Origin: Actinoplanes nipponensis
Lineage (GTDB): Bacteria; Actinomycetota; Actinomycetes; Mycobacteriales; Micromonosporaceae
Direction of reading: 5' to 3'
Assembly: GCF_016862275.1 (NCBI RefSeq)
Contig: NZ_BOMQ01000036.1
Coordinates: 124,001-188,000, forward strand
DNA length: 64,000 bases
Shown here: positions 1 to 9,743 of the stretch, one piece after another
Layout of the letters: each line of letters begins with the position of its first letter
How positions within the stretch are numbered: position 1 is the first letter of the stretch
Translations under genes and position numbers: made by a program
The notes under the pieces: model-generated
Seen by the model: only the letters and a program-made list of their open reading frames with translations
Databases searched by the model: none
What the model was told of the DNA's origin: nothing

Positions 1-2
1 GG

Positions 3-757
3 GCGAAGTTGATCCCGGCCAACCCGGCGCTCGGTGTGGAGCTCGAGGCCGGTAGCCGACCGAAGGCGCGGGTGTGGACGCCGAAGGCGATCGAGTGGTG
101 GCAGGCGAGTGGGGAACGGCCGAGCCCGGTGATGGTGTGGCGGCCCGAACAGGCCGGGCAGTTCCTCGACTACGCCCAGCGGCACGACCCCGTGCTGTAC
201 CCGCTGTTCGCGCTCATCCTGCATCGGGCGCTGCGGCGCGGGGAGGCGTGCGGGCTACGCGACCACGACGTCGACCTCGGCGAGGCGGATCTGACCGTGG
301 TCCAGCAGATCACCACCGTCGGCTACACCCCGGTCGTACGGAAGGTGAAAAGCGACGCCGGGGACCGCATCATCCCGCTCGGGCCGACGACCGTCGCGTT
401 GCTCGCCGAGTACCTGAACATGCGGCAGGGATGGCAGGAGGCCAGCGGGGACGCGTGGCCGAACACCGGGTTCTTCTTCATCCGGCCGGACGGGCAGCCG
501 TGGCATCCCAGATCGTCAGCGACCGCTTCGACTACCTCGTCACCGCGAGCGGCCTGCCGCCAGTGCGGCTGCACGACCTGCGCCACTGTGCCGCCACGTA
601 CCTCCGGCACGGCGGCGCCGACATGAAAGAGATCCAAGAGGTACTCGGGCACTCCACGATCGGGCTCACCTCGGACACCTACACCTCGGTCATCCTCGAA
701 CTGCGCCGACCGAACGCGGATGCTGCCGCGAACCTCATTCTCCGCAAGGCGGTATGA
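3..757 (+). pseudogene. Tyrosine-type site-specific integrase, 3' part, frameshifted
   Basis: The reading frame enters from the left edge, so the N-terminus lies outside the window. The visible part is the catalytic domain of a phage-type tyrosine recombinase. The first arginine box reads LRRGEACGLR, a lysine follows in KVKSDAGDR, then come the HDLRH box, LGHSTIGLT and a tyrosine in SDTYTS. The first part up to about position 507 is in frame 3 and the HDLRH-to-tyrosine part is in frame 2. One base appears to be missing in the run after the GQPWHP codons (about 505-511). Without correction, the product would lack the catalytic His-Arg-Tyr residues. It belongs to the decaying mobile island at the left edge. 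A sequencing error cannot be excluded, but two neighbouring genes are also broken. Confidence 0.85.
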
Positions 758-1275
758 GCGCTGAGCTCAGTTCTGCTGGCGATGCCTTTGCCACGACCGA
801 GCGGCCGCGCCATCTGGTCTTTCCAGGAGCCGGGGTCCGCATTGGCGATCTCTGACCACATCCTGGGCAGAGCCGCGGCAAACGCTGTGGGCATCCTGGC
901 CAAGATCGGCTCACCGGCCATCGACAACGAGGCGTCTCTGTTCTGCATGCCGACAGCGAGACTTGCCGCCTCTATTTGGCGGCAGTAATCCACCGCGTGC
1001 TTCGAATCTCGTGGGACAGCGCCGCAAATCTGGTGTCCAGCCGATCGCGGCTTAGCGACCCAGATCAGCTTCGCCTGTTCGCAGCCGAGCTGTCGAACCG
1101 GGGCAGATAGCGAAGCGTGGTATTGCTCGACGCTGATACTGGCGCGAAGCCACCCGAGCCGGCCGCTATGGACGCCCCTTCTACAAGCTTGCGTACCGAG
1201 CAACGTTGCGAGAATGTACGCGCTGTCGGAGCAGCCCTCGCCGGTGTCGACCCCACTAATTTCTAGGAGAATTCC
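758..1275. other. Intergenic stretch without a convincing gene
   Basis: About 520 bases between the integrase remnant and the PPC-like gene. Short open frames exist on both strands, but none has a recognisable domain or a good ribosome binding site. It probably contains decayed remains of mobile-element genes. The last bases carry an AGGAG ribosome binding site that serves the TTG start at 1276. Confidence 0.5.
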
Positions 1276-1613
1276 TTGAGCACAGTGCTCGTGCAGGTCA
1301 GCCGCAACCAGGAAGTCATCAAGACCATCGCGCGTGAGGCGTCCAGGCGCGGTATCACCGCGGCGAGTATCAGCCTCATTGGAGCCGTTCAGCGGGCAAC
1401 GGTCTCCGTGATGAAGAAGGACCAGCCCAAGACCGACTATCTCCGTGAGTATGATCAGCCCTTCGAGCTCACCGGCACCGGTGAGATCACCAACGACGGC
1501 GTCCACGTTCACGTCACCCTGGCGGGCGAAGACCTGATCGTGGCCGGCCACCTCCACGCGGGACGGTCCAGGATTTCTTCGTCCGGGCGTACGTCACGCC
1601 GCTCGCCGATTGA
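1276..1613 (+). pseudogene. PPC-domain (DUF296-like) protein, frameshifted near the C-terminus
   Basis: The start is TTG at 1276, chosen because AGGAG lies six bases upstream. The product begins MSTVLVQVSRNQEV and continues with segments typical of the PPC domain, a trimeric fold of about 120 residues found in plants and prokaryotes: SISLIGAVQ, FELTGTGEI, HVHVTLAG and VAGHLHAG. After GHLHAG the frame is lost. Reading resumes one frame over at about 1563 as TVQDFFVRAYVTPLAD and ends at a TGA at 1611-1613, the expected final strand of the domain. One base therefore seems to be missing near 1561. Uncorrected, translation would run on in an unrelated frame to 1737. Bacterial PPC proteins have no settled function, so none is assigned. 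Confidence 0.65.
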
Positions 1614-1957
1614 CGCGCCAACCGATCAGCACCCCTCGGCCCGATCGGCGGCCACGGGTGTAGCGGCCTGCAGTAGACGTTCACCGTGCCATGACTACAA
1701 CGGGCATTGCGCGGGAAGCCGGGAACGCTTACGGTGACCGAGGGACAGCGGTCCGTTCGCATCCCTACAGCTGACTCAACGAGCTTCGGCTCGCCGCTTC
1801 CTCTCGCGGAGCCCGTCGCGGCCGTCGTGCCGAGGGCTGAAGACCGCTCGCGGCACTCTCTTCTCTATTTCCACGCGTTCGTCTGCATCGACGGATCGCT
1901 CGTCTCGCTACCGCGTGCGGCTTCACCGCCGCCGCCCGATGCGAGAGGAACAACACC
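1614..1957. other. Intergenic stretch, nothing recognised
   Basis: About 340 bases between two disrupted genes. No tRNA, clear hairpin terminator or supported coding frame was seen. The end supplies an AGAGGA ribosome binding site about eight bases before the ATG at 1958. Confidence 0.45.
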
Positions 1958-2836
<879 letters not shown>

Positions 2837-3086
2837 GCGCCACGCGCCGGGCCTCCCAAACGGGAGGTCCGGCGACGCTGCCACAGCGATGTCCTACGTA
2901 GGACCGTTTGCCACGGTGCCGGCCGCAAGGCGGCCGGGTGCACGAACGGTCGCTCCACTCTTCGCAACGGTCAAGTCGACCGCCGAGAGCTACGACGGAA
3001 TAGTACTGATCCAGCAGGCGCCTGGAAGAAAGGCGGACCGCCGCGGCCCGCAGAGAAAGGACCGAAGAAAGTGTTACCGTCCGTCG

Positions 3087-4220
3087 ATGACACTCGTCTG
3101 GGGACTCGACCATGCCGGTGCCTGGAAGCCTTTGGCGGCGAGCCCATACGCCGCGGAGAAAGTGCTGCAAGACCTTGTCGCACAGAGCCCGCAGATGTTG
3201 CCGTTGGCGGGTTCACCCCGGCTGACGGTCCTCGGCACTGAGGTACAGCTCGGGGCGGGGCGGGCCGACATCGTGGCGGTGGAGTCGTCGGGCCGACTGG
3301 TCGTCATCGAGATCAAACTCGCCGACAATCCCGAAGCCCGCCGTGCCGTCGTGTCCCAGATCCTCTCCTACGCCGCCTACCTGCAAGGCCTCGACCCGCA
3401 ATACCTCCAGTCGGCCACCCTGGCCGTGCACTTGTCACGGCAGGGCAACAGCACGATCTGGGAAGCCGTCCACAACGACGATCAGGAAACCGCGCTCGAC
3501 GAGGCGGCGTTCGCTGACGGGTTAGCCGCCAGCCTTTCCGCGGGCGCATTCCGCCTGGTCATCGTCCTAGATCAGGTGCCGGACGAGTTGGTCCAACTCG
3601 TCGGCTATCTCGAACTGGTGACTGACAAGGTCATCATCGATCTGCTGACGATCTCGTCGTACGAGGTCGGCTCGTCCAAGGTCCTGATACCGCAACGGAT
3701 CGACCCAGGCCGGCGGCAAGCGGAGCTGTCGTCCGCCGAGGCGACAGCGCGTCAGGCGAACGCTGCTCAACCGGGGTCGCAAGATTTCCGCGCAGCCATA
3801 GCGGAGGCGCCAAGCGAGTTCCGACCCTTGCTGGAGCGCCTGCTCACCTGGGCAGACAGCCTCAACACTTCGCCGATGATCAAGCTGGAGACCTACCGTG
3901 GCAAGAACCAGATCACCACACTGCTACCGAGGATCCGCAGCGACAACGCGGGACTGGTCACCATCTACCTGGATCCGAAGACCGCCTGCATCCAGCTCTG
4001 GCCGAGTGTCTTCCAACGGCGAGCGCCGGCCAGCATCCTGGCGGTCAACAGGGAACTGGGCGTCGAGATGGCTGCGGGCCGACGGATTCACGAGGTGTCC
4101 GACGGACTACTGGCGGCACTCACATCCGCGTACGAGGAGGCGGCCGGGGCTCCTCGTTCCGTTCCATCAGGCGAGTCACGCGGTCGAACCACGCCACCGT
4201 CCGCCTCGCAGCCGACGTGA
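3087..4220 (+). CDS. DUF91/NucS-like PD-(D/E)XK nuclease-domain protein
   Basis: The likely start is ATG at 3087 (377 residues). The frame is open back to 2889, but that extension is low-complexity and lacks a ribosome binding site. Residues of roughly 40-110 carry the nuclease core seen in NucS/DUF91-type proteins: GRADIVAVE, then LVVIEIKL, then RRAVVSQILSYAAYL. This gives the Asp and Glu-x-Lys metal-binding set. The middle and C-terminal parts are not recognised. NucS-like enzymes act on mismatched or branched DNA. This protein is only a distant relative, so its substrate is unknown. It precedes another nuclease-like gene on the same strand, 45 bases away, beside a tRNA gene. That position suggests accessory, possibly defensive, cargo. 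Confidence 0.7.
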   Translation: MTLVWGLDHAGAWKPLAASPYAAEKVLQDLVAQSPQMLPLAGSPRLTVLGTEVQLGAGRADIVAVESSGRLVVIEIKLADNPEARRAVVSQILSYAAYLQGLDPQYLQSATLAVHLSRQGNSTIWEAVHNDDQETALDEAAFADGLAASLSAGAFRLVIVLDQVPDELVQLVGYLELVTDKVIIDLLTISSYEVGSSKVLIPQRIDPGRRQAELSSAEATARQANAAQPGSQDFRAAIAEAPSEFRPLLERLLTWADSLNTSPMIKLETYRGKNQITTLLPRIRSDNAGLVTIYLDPKTACIQLWPSVFQRRAPASILAVNRELGVEMAAGRRIHEVSDGLLAALTSAYEEAAGAPRSVPSGESRGRTTPPSASQPT

Positions 4221-4265
4221 TCGCCACCAGCACGTGCTCCGCCGGTGAAGTCGTGAAGGAAGCAC

Positions 4266-5015
4266 ATGGGTAAGTACGACCCTCTCCGAGACCTTTCGGC
4301 ATCCCGGCAGCTTGACGAGGTCGTCCTCACGTTTGACGAAGTCGAGACGCTGGTCGGGCCATTGCCACCCTCCGCCCACGAACACCGCGCTTGGTGGGCG
4401 AACGACTCCAAGGTGCAGGCCCAGGCGTGGCGATCGGCGGGATGGCACGTCGCGGCCGTCGACCAGACGATAGGGCGGGTCACCTTCGCCCGAGGGACGG
4501 TCGGCGGGGCGTACTTGGCCACCCGCAAGGTCGAACCGGCCACCGGGGGCACGCCAAGGACGCGGGGAGAGGCCAATCAGCAGAACCTCGGCTCCGACAT
4601 GACCGAGGAGGCCGTGCAGGGCCGCCTCGTCGCGTACCTGGTCAAGGAGGGCTGGCGAATCCTCCGAGTAGCCCACACTGCCAACCGTGAACGAGGGACG
4701 GACGTGCTGGCAACCCGCCACGAGCGCACCCTCGCCGTCGAGGTCAAGGGATACCCCAGCCTGACCTACGCGGACCCCCGCCGAGCCGGCGAACTCAAGC
4801 CCACCCAGCCCACGACGCAGGCAAGGCACTGGTACGCCCAAGCCGTACTCAAGTGCATGCTGATCCGCGACGAAGAGCCGGACGTCGACGTCGCAATCGC
4901 TCTTCCTGACGTGCCCACCTACCGCAGCCTCTTCCAGCGCACGAAGACCAGCCTGCACTGGGCTGGAATCGACGTGCTCTTCGTCGCCGGGGACGGCGAA
5001 GTCTCCCTGGGTTAG
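4266..5015 (+). CDS. DUF7662-like plus restriction-endonuclease-like fusion protein
   Basis: A 249-residue protein starting at ATG 4266 behind GAAGGA. The N-terminal segment, about residues 1-80, reads YDPLRDLS, FDEVETLVG, LPPSAHEHRAWWAN and AWRSAGW, the pattern of the small DUF7662 domain. Residues of about 115-215 form a restriction-endonuclease-like domain: EAVQGRLVAYLVKEGW, RGTDVLATR, LAVEVKGYPS. The Asp and Glu-x-Lys catalytic set is complete. It is the second of two tandem nuclease-type genes next to tRNA-Arg. A DNA-cleaving role in host defence or element maintenance is inferred, not shown. Confidence 0.7.
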   Translation: MGKYDPLRDLSASRQLDEVVLTFDEVETLVGPLPPSAHEHRAWWANDSKVQAQAWRSAGWHVAAVDQTIGRVTFARGTVGGAYLATRKVEPATGGTPRTRGEANQQNLGSDMTEEAVQGRLVAYLVKEGWRILRVAHTANRERGTDVLATRHERTLAVEVKGYPSLTYADPRRAGELKPTQPTTQARHWYAQAVLKCMLIRDEEPDVDVAIALPDVPTYRSLFQRTKTSLHWAGIDVLFVAGDGEVSLG

Positions 5016-5321
5016 GGAGGACGATGGCGCTGGGCCACCAACCTCGTTCGACCGGACGAGGCGGCGCGCATACCGCGAACCCACGCGAGATCGGTGGCCT
5101 CCCTGCAACAACGGATAGCCGCTGGGTGCCGTCCGCCGTGGTGCCCAGCCGTCCGCATCAGCTCGCTGCCCACGGACTACAGCGGCAGCAACCCTCCGTC
5201 ACGAATCGACGGAGCACCATCCGAGCACCACGCTCCCAGAGACCGGGAACCGGCTCGCCAATCATGGGAACGAGAAAGGCCGCTACCCGCGTTCCCGCTG
5301 GTGACGGCCTTCTAAAGTCTG
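5016..5321. other. Intergenic stretch between island genes and tRNA-Arg
   Basis: About 300 bases with overlapping weak open frames on the plus strand but no recognisable domain. I found no second copy of the tRNA-Arg 3' end here or elsewhere in the window, so an attachment site cannot be confirmed. Confidence 0.45.
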
Positions 5322-5394
5322 TGCGCCCGAAGGGACTCGAACCCCTAACCTTCTGATCCGTAGTCAGATGCTCTATCCATTGAGCTACGGGCGC
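5322..5394 (-). tRNA. tRNA-Arg (anticodon ACG)
   Basis: The minus strand folds as a complete tRNA. The acceptor GCGCCCG pairs with CGGGCGC. The D-arm is GCTC...GAGC. The anticodon stem TCTGA/TCAGA encloses the loop CTACGGA with anticodon ACG, and the T-arm contains TTCGAGT. The discriminator is A and no CCA is encoded. Its 3' end faces the decayed integrase-containing island at 1-5321, a common arrangement for tRNA-targeted elements. Confidence 0.95.
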
Positions 5395-5675
5395 TTGCAC
5401 AACCCCCACCCACCTGGCGCGCGATGATGCGCCAACCGAGTCGCGGTCACGTTTTCGCAGGTCGCGGCCGTAGGTGCGCCCTGGCCTGCTAGACGACGAC
5501 TCTAGCACGGCGCCGATCGGACCCGCGGGCCGGTGGGGGTGGTGCGGACCACCCCGGCGTCCCGGCACCGTAACGGCACCTCGCCGGCTCCCGTACCGCG
5601 ATCAATCGTTCCCGCTCAGCAGTCGACTGGCCTCAGGAGGGACGGACCGATTCGATCGATCGAAGGCGAGCAACC

Positions 5676-6974
5676 ATGCGTTTTGCCAGACCACTGTTCG
5701 TAGCCGCGACGGCTGCCGGCCTTCTCGCCGGGCTGGTGGGCACGCCCGCCGCCGCCGCGGGAACCACCTCGGTGGCGGTGCCGAACTCCTCGTTCGGCGA
5801 CGGGTGGCTGGACGGCAAGCTGAAGTGCTGGAACACCGGCCCTTCGGGGGCCGCGAAGCTGACCTTGACGAGCCGGTCGCACAGCGGCCCGTGGGCCGCT
5901 CACGCAACGGGCACGACCGCTGCCGGCAGCCAGGTGGTGCTGTCCACCGACCGGACGGAGGCCTGTCCGATTCCGGTGACGGCCGGCCGGCAGTACACGC
6001 TGGGCTTCTGGATGAGCTCCTCGGCGGGTGCCCAGCCGGTGGTGTCCAGCTACTCGACCACCGCGGGCTGGACCGAGTGGTTCCGGGGCACCAAGATCTC
6101 CGCCACCACGGATCTGCGCCGCTACACGGCGGTGCTCCCCGTCGTGCCGACCGGCGTGACCCGGCTCAGCGTCGGCCTGTCCTTTCCCGGCACCGGCACC
6201 GTGGTGCTCGACGACGTCGACCTGACGGCGCCGGAGACCGTGCTCACGGCGCCGCAGACCACTGCCCCGGCTGCGCCGGCCGCGCTCTTTCAGCCGGTTT
6301 TCCCCGCGTCGGGGCTGGTCACCAACGAGTTCGCCTACTGGAATCCGACCGACCCGCAGCGGGCCGACTCCCGGGACTGGGAGATGACCAGCGGCTCGTT
6401 GTTCGCGCTCGACGGCAGCGGCTATTCGGGCAAGGTCGACGGCGGCTCGCCGGATGTGCGATCGGTCACGAACACCGGATCGGCGATCTTCCGGCTCAAC
6501 ACCCGCGATCATTCGTTCGGCGACGTTCAGGTCGCCATGAAGCTCAACGTCTCCGGCCTCACCGCGACCTCCCGCACTCCCGCGGTCGACTGGGACGGCG
6601 TGCACATCTTCCTGCACTACCAGAGCCAGTACGAACTCTATTACGCCAGCGTGGCCCGCCGGGACGGCCACGTGGTGATCAAGAAGAAGTGCCTGGGTGG
6701 GCCCTCCAACGGCGGCGCCTACTACGCGCTGGGCAGCAGCGAGGTCAGCGGCCTGAGCCTTCCCCTGAATTCCTGGCAGGACGTCGGCGCGTCCATTCGC
6801 AACAATGCGGACGGTAGTGTATTCATCGCGCTGCAACGCAATGGGAAGACCGTTTCCACCGCCACCGACTCCGGCGTCGGATGCGCGCCGATCCGGGCGG
6901 CCGGGGCGACCGGCATCCGCGGCGACAACGCCGAGTTCCGATTCTCCGGCTTTACCGTTTCGGCCCTGGGCTGA
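5676..6974 (+). CDS. Secreted two-domain glycan-associated protein (CBM-like plus jelly-roll-like)
   Basis: A 432-residue exported protein with a signal peptide (basic start, hydrophobic core, cleavage after an AAAA stretch near residue 28). Residues of about 35-190 resemble a carbohydrate-binding jelly-roll (VPNSSFGDGWLDGKLKCW, GFWMSSSAGAQPVVSSY, VVLDDVDLT). After a Pro/Ala/Thr linker, residues of about 210-430 form a second domain, concanavalin-like by its pattern (LVTNEFAYWNPTDP, MTSGSLFALDG, WDGVHIFLHYQSQ, YYASVARRDG, GIRGDNAEF). The same second domain recurs at 9744-10994 and 12479-13288. The gene has its own downstream hairpin. Binding or processing of the glycan made by the neighbouring operon is inferred. 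No catalytic residues can be named. Confidence 0.75.
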   Translation: MRFARPLFVAATAAGLLAGLVGTPAAAAGTTSVAVPNSSFGDGWLDGKLKCWNTGPSGAAKLTLTSRSHSGPWAAHATGTTAAGSQVVLSTDRTEACPIPVTAGRQYTLGFWMSSSAGAQPVVSSYSTTAGWTEWFRGTKISATTDLRRYTAVLPVVPTGVTRLSVGLSFPGTGTVVLDDVDLTAPETVLTAPQTTAPAAPAALFQPVFPASGLVTNEFAYWNPTDPQRADSRDWEMTSGSLFALDGSGYSGKVDGGSPDVRSVTNTGSAIFRLNTRDHSFGDVQVAMKLNVSGLTATSRTPAVDWDGVHIFLHYQSQYELYYASVARRDGHVVIKKKCLGGPSNGGAYYALGSSEVSGLSLPLNSWQDVGASIRNNADGSVFIALQRNGKTVSTATDSGVGCAPIRAAGATGIRGDNAEFRFSGFTVSALG

Positions 6975-6977
6975 CGA

Positions 6978-7011
6978 GTTCGGCGGAGGGCGCGACAGCC
7001 CTCCGCCGAAC
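6978..7011 (+). terminator. Hairpin terminator after the secreted glycan protein gene
   Basis: A 13-bp perfect stem (6978-6990 with 6999-7011) and an 8-base loop, four bases after the stop codon. There is no strong T-run, as is usual in high-GC actinobacteria. Confidence 0.75.
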
Positions 7012-7197
7012 GTGTTGTCCGCCCCGGCCGGTTCGGTCAGGATTGCCGCCGCAGGACCTTTTAGCGGCTGTCGCGCCATCGTTTCGCACCAGCGCTCGTT
7101 AACCGGTTGAAGGCCGGCAATCAGGTCAAATATCAACGATCAGGTATAAGCCCGGCCGGTCAAAAGGTCCCCTCAGACCAGCAGAACGGGCATCTAC

Positions 7198-9663
7198 ATG
7201 CGATGGCAAACACGACCATTCCTGGTGGCGGCAACTCTTGTGCTCGCCACCACGCTGCTTTTCGTACGTCAATGGCAGCCCTCGGCCCAGGCCGAGACCG
7301 GATCCGTAGCGGCGCGCTCGCCGGTCACCGTGTCGTTCACCTACGACGACGGGTCGAGCGACCAGCTCGACGCGGCCGAGATCATGTCCCGCTATGGCTT
7401 CAAGGGCACCTTCTACCTCAACTCCAGCCTGCTGGGTGCGTCCGGCCGGCTGAGCGTCGCCCAGGCGACCGCCCTGCAGTCGGCCGGCCACGAGATCGGC
7501 GGGCACACGGTCACCCACGCCGACCTGCCCACGCTGAGCGCGGATGAGCAGGCGCGGCAGGTCTGCAACGACCGGACGACGTTGCTCTCACACGGGCTGC
7601 AGGTGAGCAACTTCGCCTATCCGTACGGCGACGACAGCCCCGCGGTGCAACAGGTCGTCCAGAACTGCGGCTACAACTCGGCCCGGATCGTCGGCGGCAT
7701 CGCCTCGTCCGGCTCCTGCTACGGCTGCCCGACGGCCGAGAAGCTGCCTCCGGTCAACCCGTACGCCATTGCGACGCCCGAGTCGATCAAGCCGGGTACC
7801 TCGCTGGAGGCCATGCAGAACCTCGTGCTGCAGGCCGAGGAGAACGGTGGCGGCTGGGTGGTTCTGGTCATGCACCGCGTCTGCGACCGCTGTGACCCCT
7901 ACGCCGTCGCGCCGTCCACGCTGGACAGCTTCTCCTCCTGGCTCGCCGGGCGGGGGCCGGGTGGCACCGTGGTCAAGACTGTCGCCGACGTCATCGGCGG
8001 GCCGGTCCGAGCGGCGGTACCCGGTCCCGCGCCCCAGCCTCAGCAGGATCAGGGGGAGCTGATCCGGAACACGTCGATGGAGACCGACAGCAACGGCGAC
8101 ACGATCCCGGACTGCTGGCAGCGTGGCGGCTACGGCGCCAACACCGCGAGCTGGTCCAACGCTGCCGCTCCCCACACCGGCAGCAAGGCGATGCGGGTCA
8201 GCATCGACGCGTACACCGACGGCGACCGCCGCATCATCACCCAGCAGGACCTCGGCGCCTGCGCCCCGAAGGTGGTCCCCGGCCACACCTACCGGGTAGC
8301 CGGCTGGTACCGGTCGGCCGGCTCCAGCCGGCCCGTCGCCTACTACCGGGACGGCTCGAGCCGTTGGCAGTTCCTCGGCCAGGCGCCGCTGCTGACGGCC
8401 TCCTCGACGTGGCGCCAGTCGGAGTGGACCACTCCGGCGCTGCCCGCCGACGCCGGCGCGCTGTCGGTCGGCCTGTCGCTGCGCTCGTCCGGCATGCTCG
8501 AGGCCGACGACTTCAGCGTGCAGGACACCGACGCGACACCGCCGCAGGTGGCGCTGACCTCGCCGGCCGACGGCTCCCGCGCGCGGGGCACCGTGACCTT
8601 CACCGCCGTGGCGAGCGACGCCTCCGGCATCGACCACGTCGACTTCCTGGTGAACGGGGAGCAGGTCTGCCGGACCACGACCGCCCCGCACAAGTGCGCC
8701 TACGACACCACAGCCCACCCCGACAGCGTGATCGCGGTGACGGCACGGGCGACCGACACGGCCGGCAACGTCACGCTGTCGTCCGGCTTCAACTTCACCG
8801 TCTCGAACAGCGTGCCGCTGGACACGACAGCGCCCTCGGTGAGCCTGATCGCTCCCGCCGGCGGGTCGGTGGTCAACGGCACGGTCACTCTCAGCGCCGC
8901 CGCCAGCGACGACGACTCGGTGATCCGGGTGCTGTACTCCATCGACGGCGAAGTGATCGGCGCTCCGACCACCGCGCCGTACACGCTGTCGTGGAACACC
9001 ACGACCCACCGGGACGGCCCGGCCCGGATCCAGGCCAAGGCGCTGGACGCCTCGGGCAACGTCGGTGAGTCGGAGGAGCGGACCGTGGAGGTCAGCAACT
9101 ATCAGCTCGACTCCACACCGCCGGTCACGTCCGCTTCCTGCGGCACAGCGCCGTGCGACGGCACCTGGTTCAACACCTCGGTGACCCTGAGCCTCAGCGC
9201 CACCGACGCCGACTCGGGGGCGGACCTCATCATGGTTACCACGGACGGGTCGACGCCGACCCGGACCGACGGCACCCGGTACGTCGGCCCGCTCACGATC
9301 CCGGCGAGCACCACGGTGAAGTACCGGGCGTGGGACCGGGCCGGCAACGCCGAGGCCGTGCACACGCTGGACCTGAAGGTCGACAAGGTCGCACCCACGG
9401 CGAGGGTGAGCGCGCCGGACGCCGGTGCCACCATCAGCCGCCCGCTGACCTACTACAAGACCGAGGTCACGGACGACAACGGCATCGCCCGGGTGCTGTT
9501 CTACGTGGACGACGTCTTCCTCGGCAGCCGCACCAAGACGCCGTACCAGTGGGTCTGGGACACCACCAACGTGCCCGCCGGCCCGCACAAGCTGCAGGTC
9601 GTGGCGCGTGACGTCGCCGGGAACGAGACCCGCTCGGCAGCCATCACCATCACCGCACCCTGA
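7198..9663 (+). CDS. Secreted multidomain polysaccharide deacetylase (NodB/CE4 with CBM and Ig-like repeats)
   Basis: An 821-residue exported enzyme with a signal peptide at residues 1-32. The NodB homology domain covers about residues 43-265. It shows TYDDG at 48-52, the metal-binding HTVTH at 103-107, AYPYGD at about 140-145 and VLVMH near 225. Family 4 carbohydrate esterases remove N-acetyl or O-acetyl groups from glycans. A carbohydrate-binding-like module follows at about 280-445. Two Ig-like repeats (about 446-535 and 540-632), a chitobiase-type Ig-like segment (640-730, TPTRTDGTRYVG) and a final Ig-like repeat (732-821) follow. It lies between two genes for jelly-roll-like secreted proteins and opposite the synthase operon, so it probably modifies the same extracellular polymer. 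Confidence 0.88.
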   Translation: MRWQTRPFLVAATLVLATTLLFVRQWQPSAQAETGSVAARSPVTVSFTYDDGSSDQLDAAEIMSRYGFKGTFYLNSSLLGASGRLSVAQATALQSAGHEIGGHTVTHADLPTLSADEQARQVCNDRTTLLSHGLQVSNFAYPYGDDSPAVQQVVQNCGYNSARIVGGIASSGSCYGCPTAEKLPPVNPYAIATPESIKPGTSLEAMQNLVLQAEENGGGWVVLVMHRVCDRCDPYAVAPSTLDSFSSWLAGRGPGGTVVKTVADVIGGPVRAAVPGPAPQPQQDQGELIRNTSMETDSNGDTIPDCWQRGGYGANTASWSNAAAPHTGSKAMRVSIDAYTDGDRRIITQQDLGACAPKVVPGHTYRVAGWYRSAGSSRPVAYYRDGSSRWQFLGQAPLLTASSTWRQSEWTTPALPADAGALSVGLSLRSSGMLEADDFSVQDTDATPPQVALTSPADGSRARGTVTFTAVASDASGIDHVDFLVNGEQVCRTTTAPHKCAYDTTAHPDSVIAVTARATDTAGNVTLSSGFNFTVSNSVPLDTTAPSVSLIAPAGGSVVNGTVTLSAAASDDDSVIRVLYSIDGEVIGAPTTAPYTLSWNTTTHRDGPARIQAKALDASGNVGESEERTVEVSNYQLDSTPPVTSASCGTAPCDGTWFNTSVTLSLSATDADSGADLIMVTTDGSTPTRTDGTRYVGPLTIPASTTVKYRAWDRAGNAEAVHTLDLKVDKVAPTARVSAPDAGATISRPLTYYKTEVTDDNGIARVLFYVDDVFLGSRTKTPYQWVWDTTNVPAGPHKLQVVARDVAGNETRSAAITITAP

Positions 9664-9673
9664 GCTGACCGGC

Positions 9674-9707
9674 GCCGGGCCCCGGGGAACCTGCCCCGGG
9701 GCCCGGC
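9674..9707 (+). terminator. GC-rich hairpin terminator after the deacetylase gene
   Basis: A 14-bp perfect stem (9674-9687 with 9694-9707) and a six-base loop, 10 bases after the stop codon. Confidence 0.7.
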
Positions 9708-9743
9708 GTCCCCGCTGTGCCACGACTTCCAGAAAGACACCAC

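Noticed and set aside
5024..5356. Plus-strand frame running into the tRNA-Arg
   Set aside because: Low-complexity product without a domain, and it overlaps a tRNA gene on the other strand.
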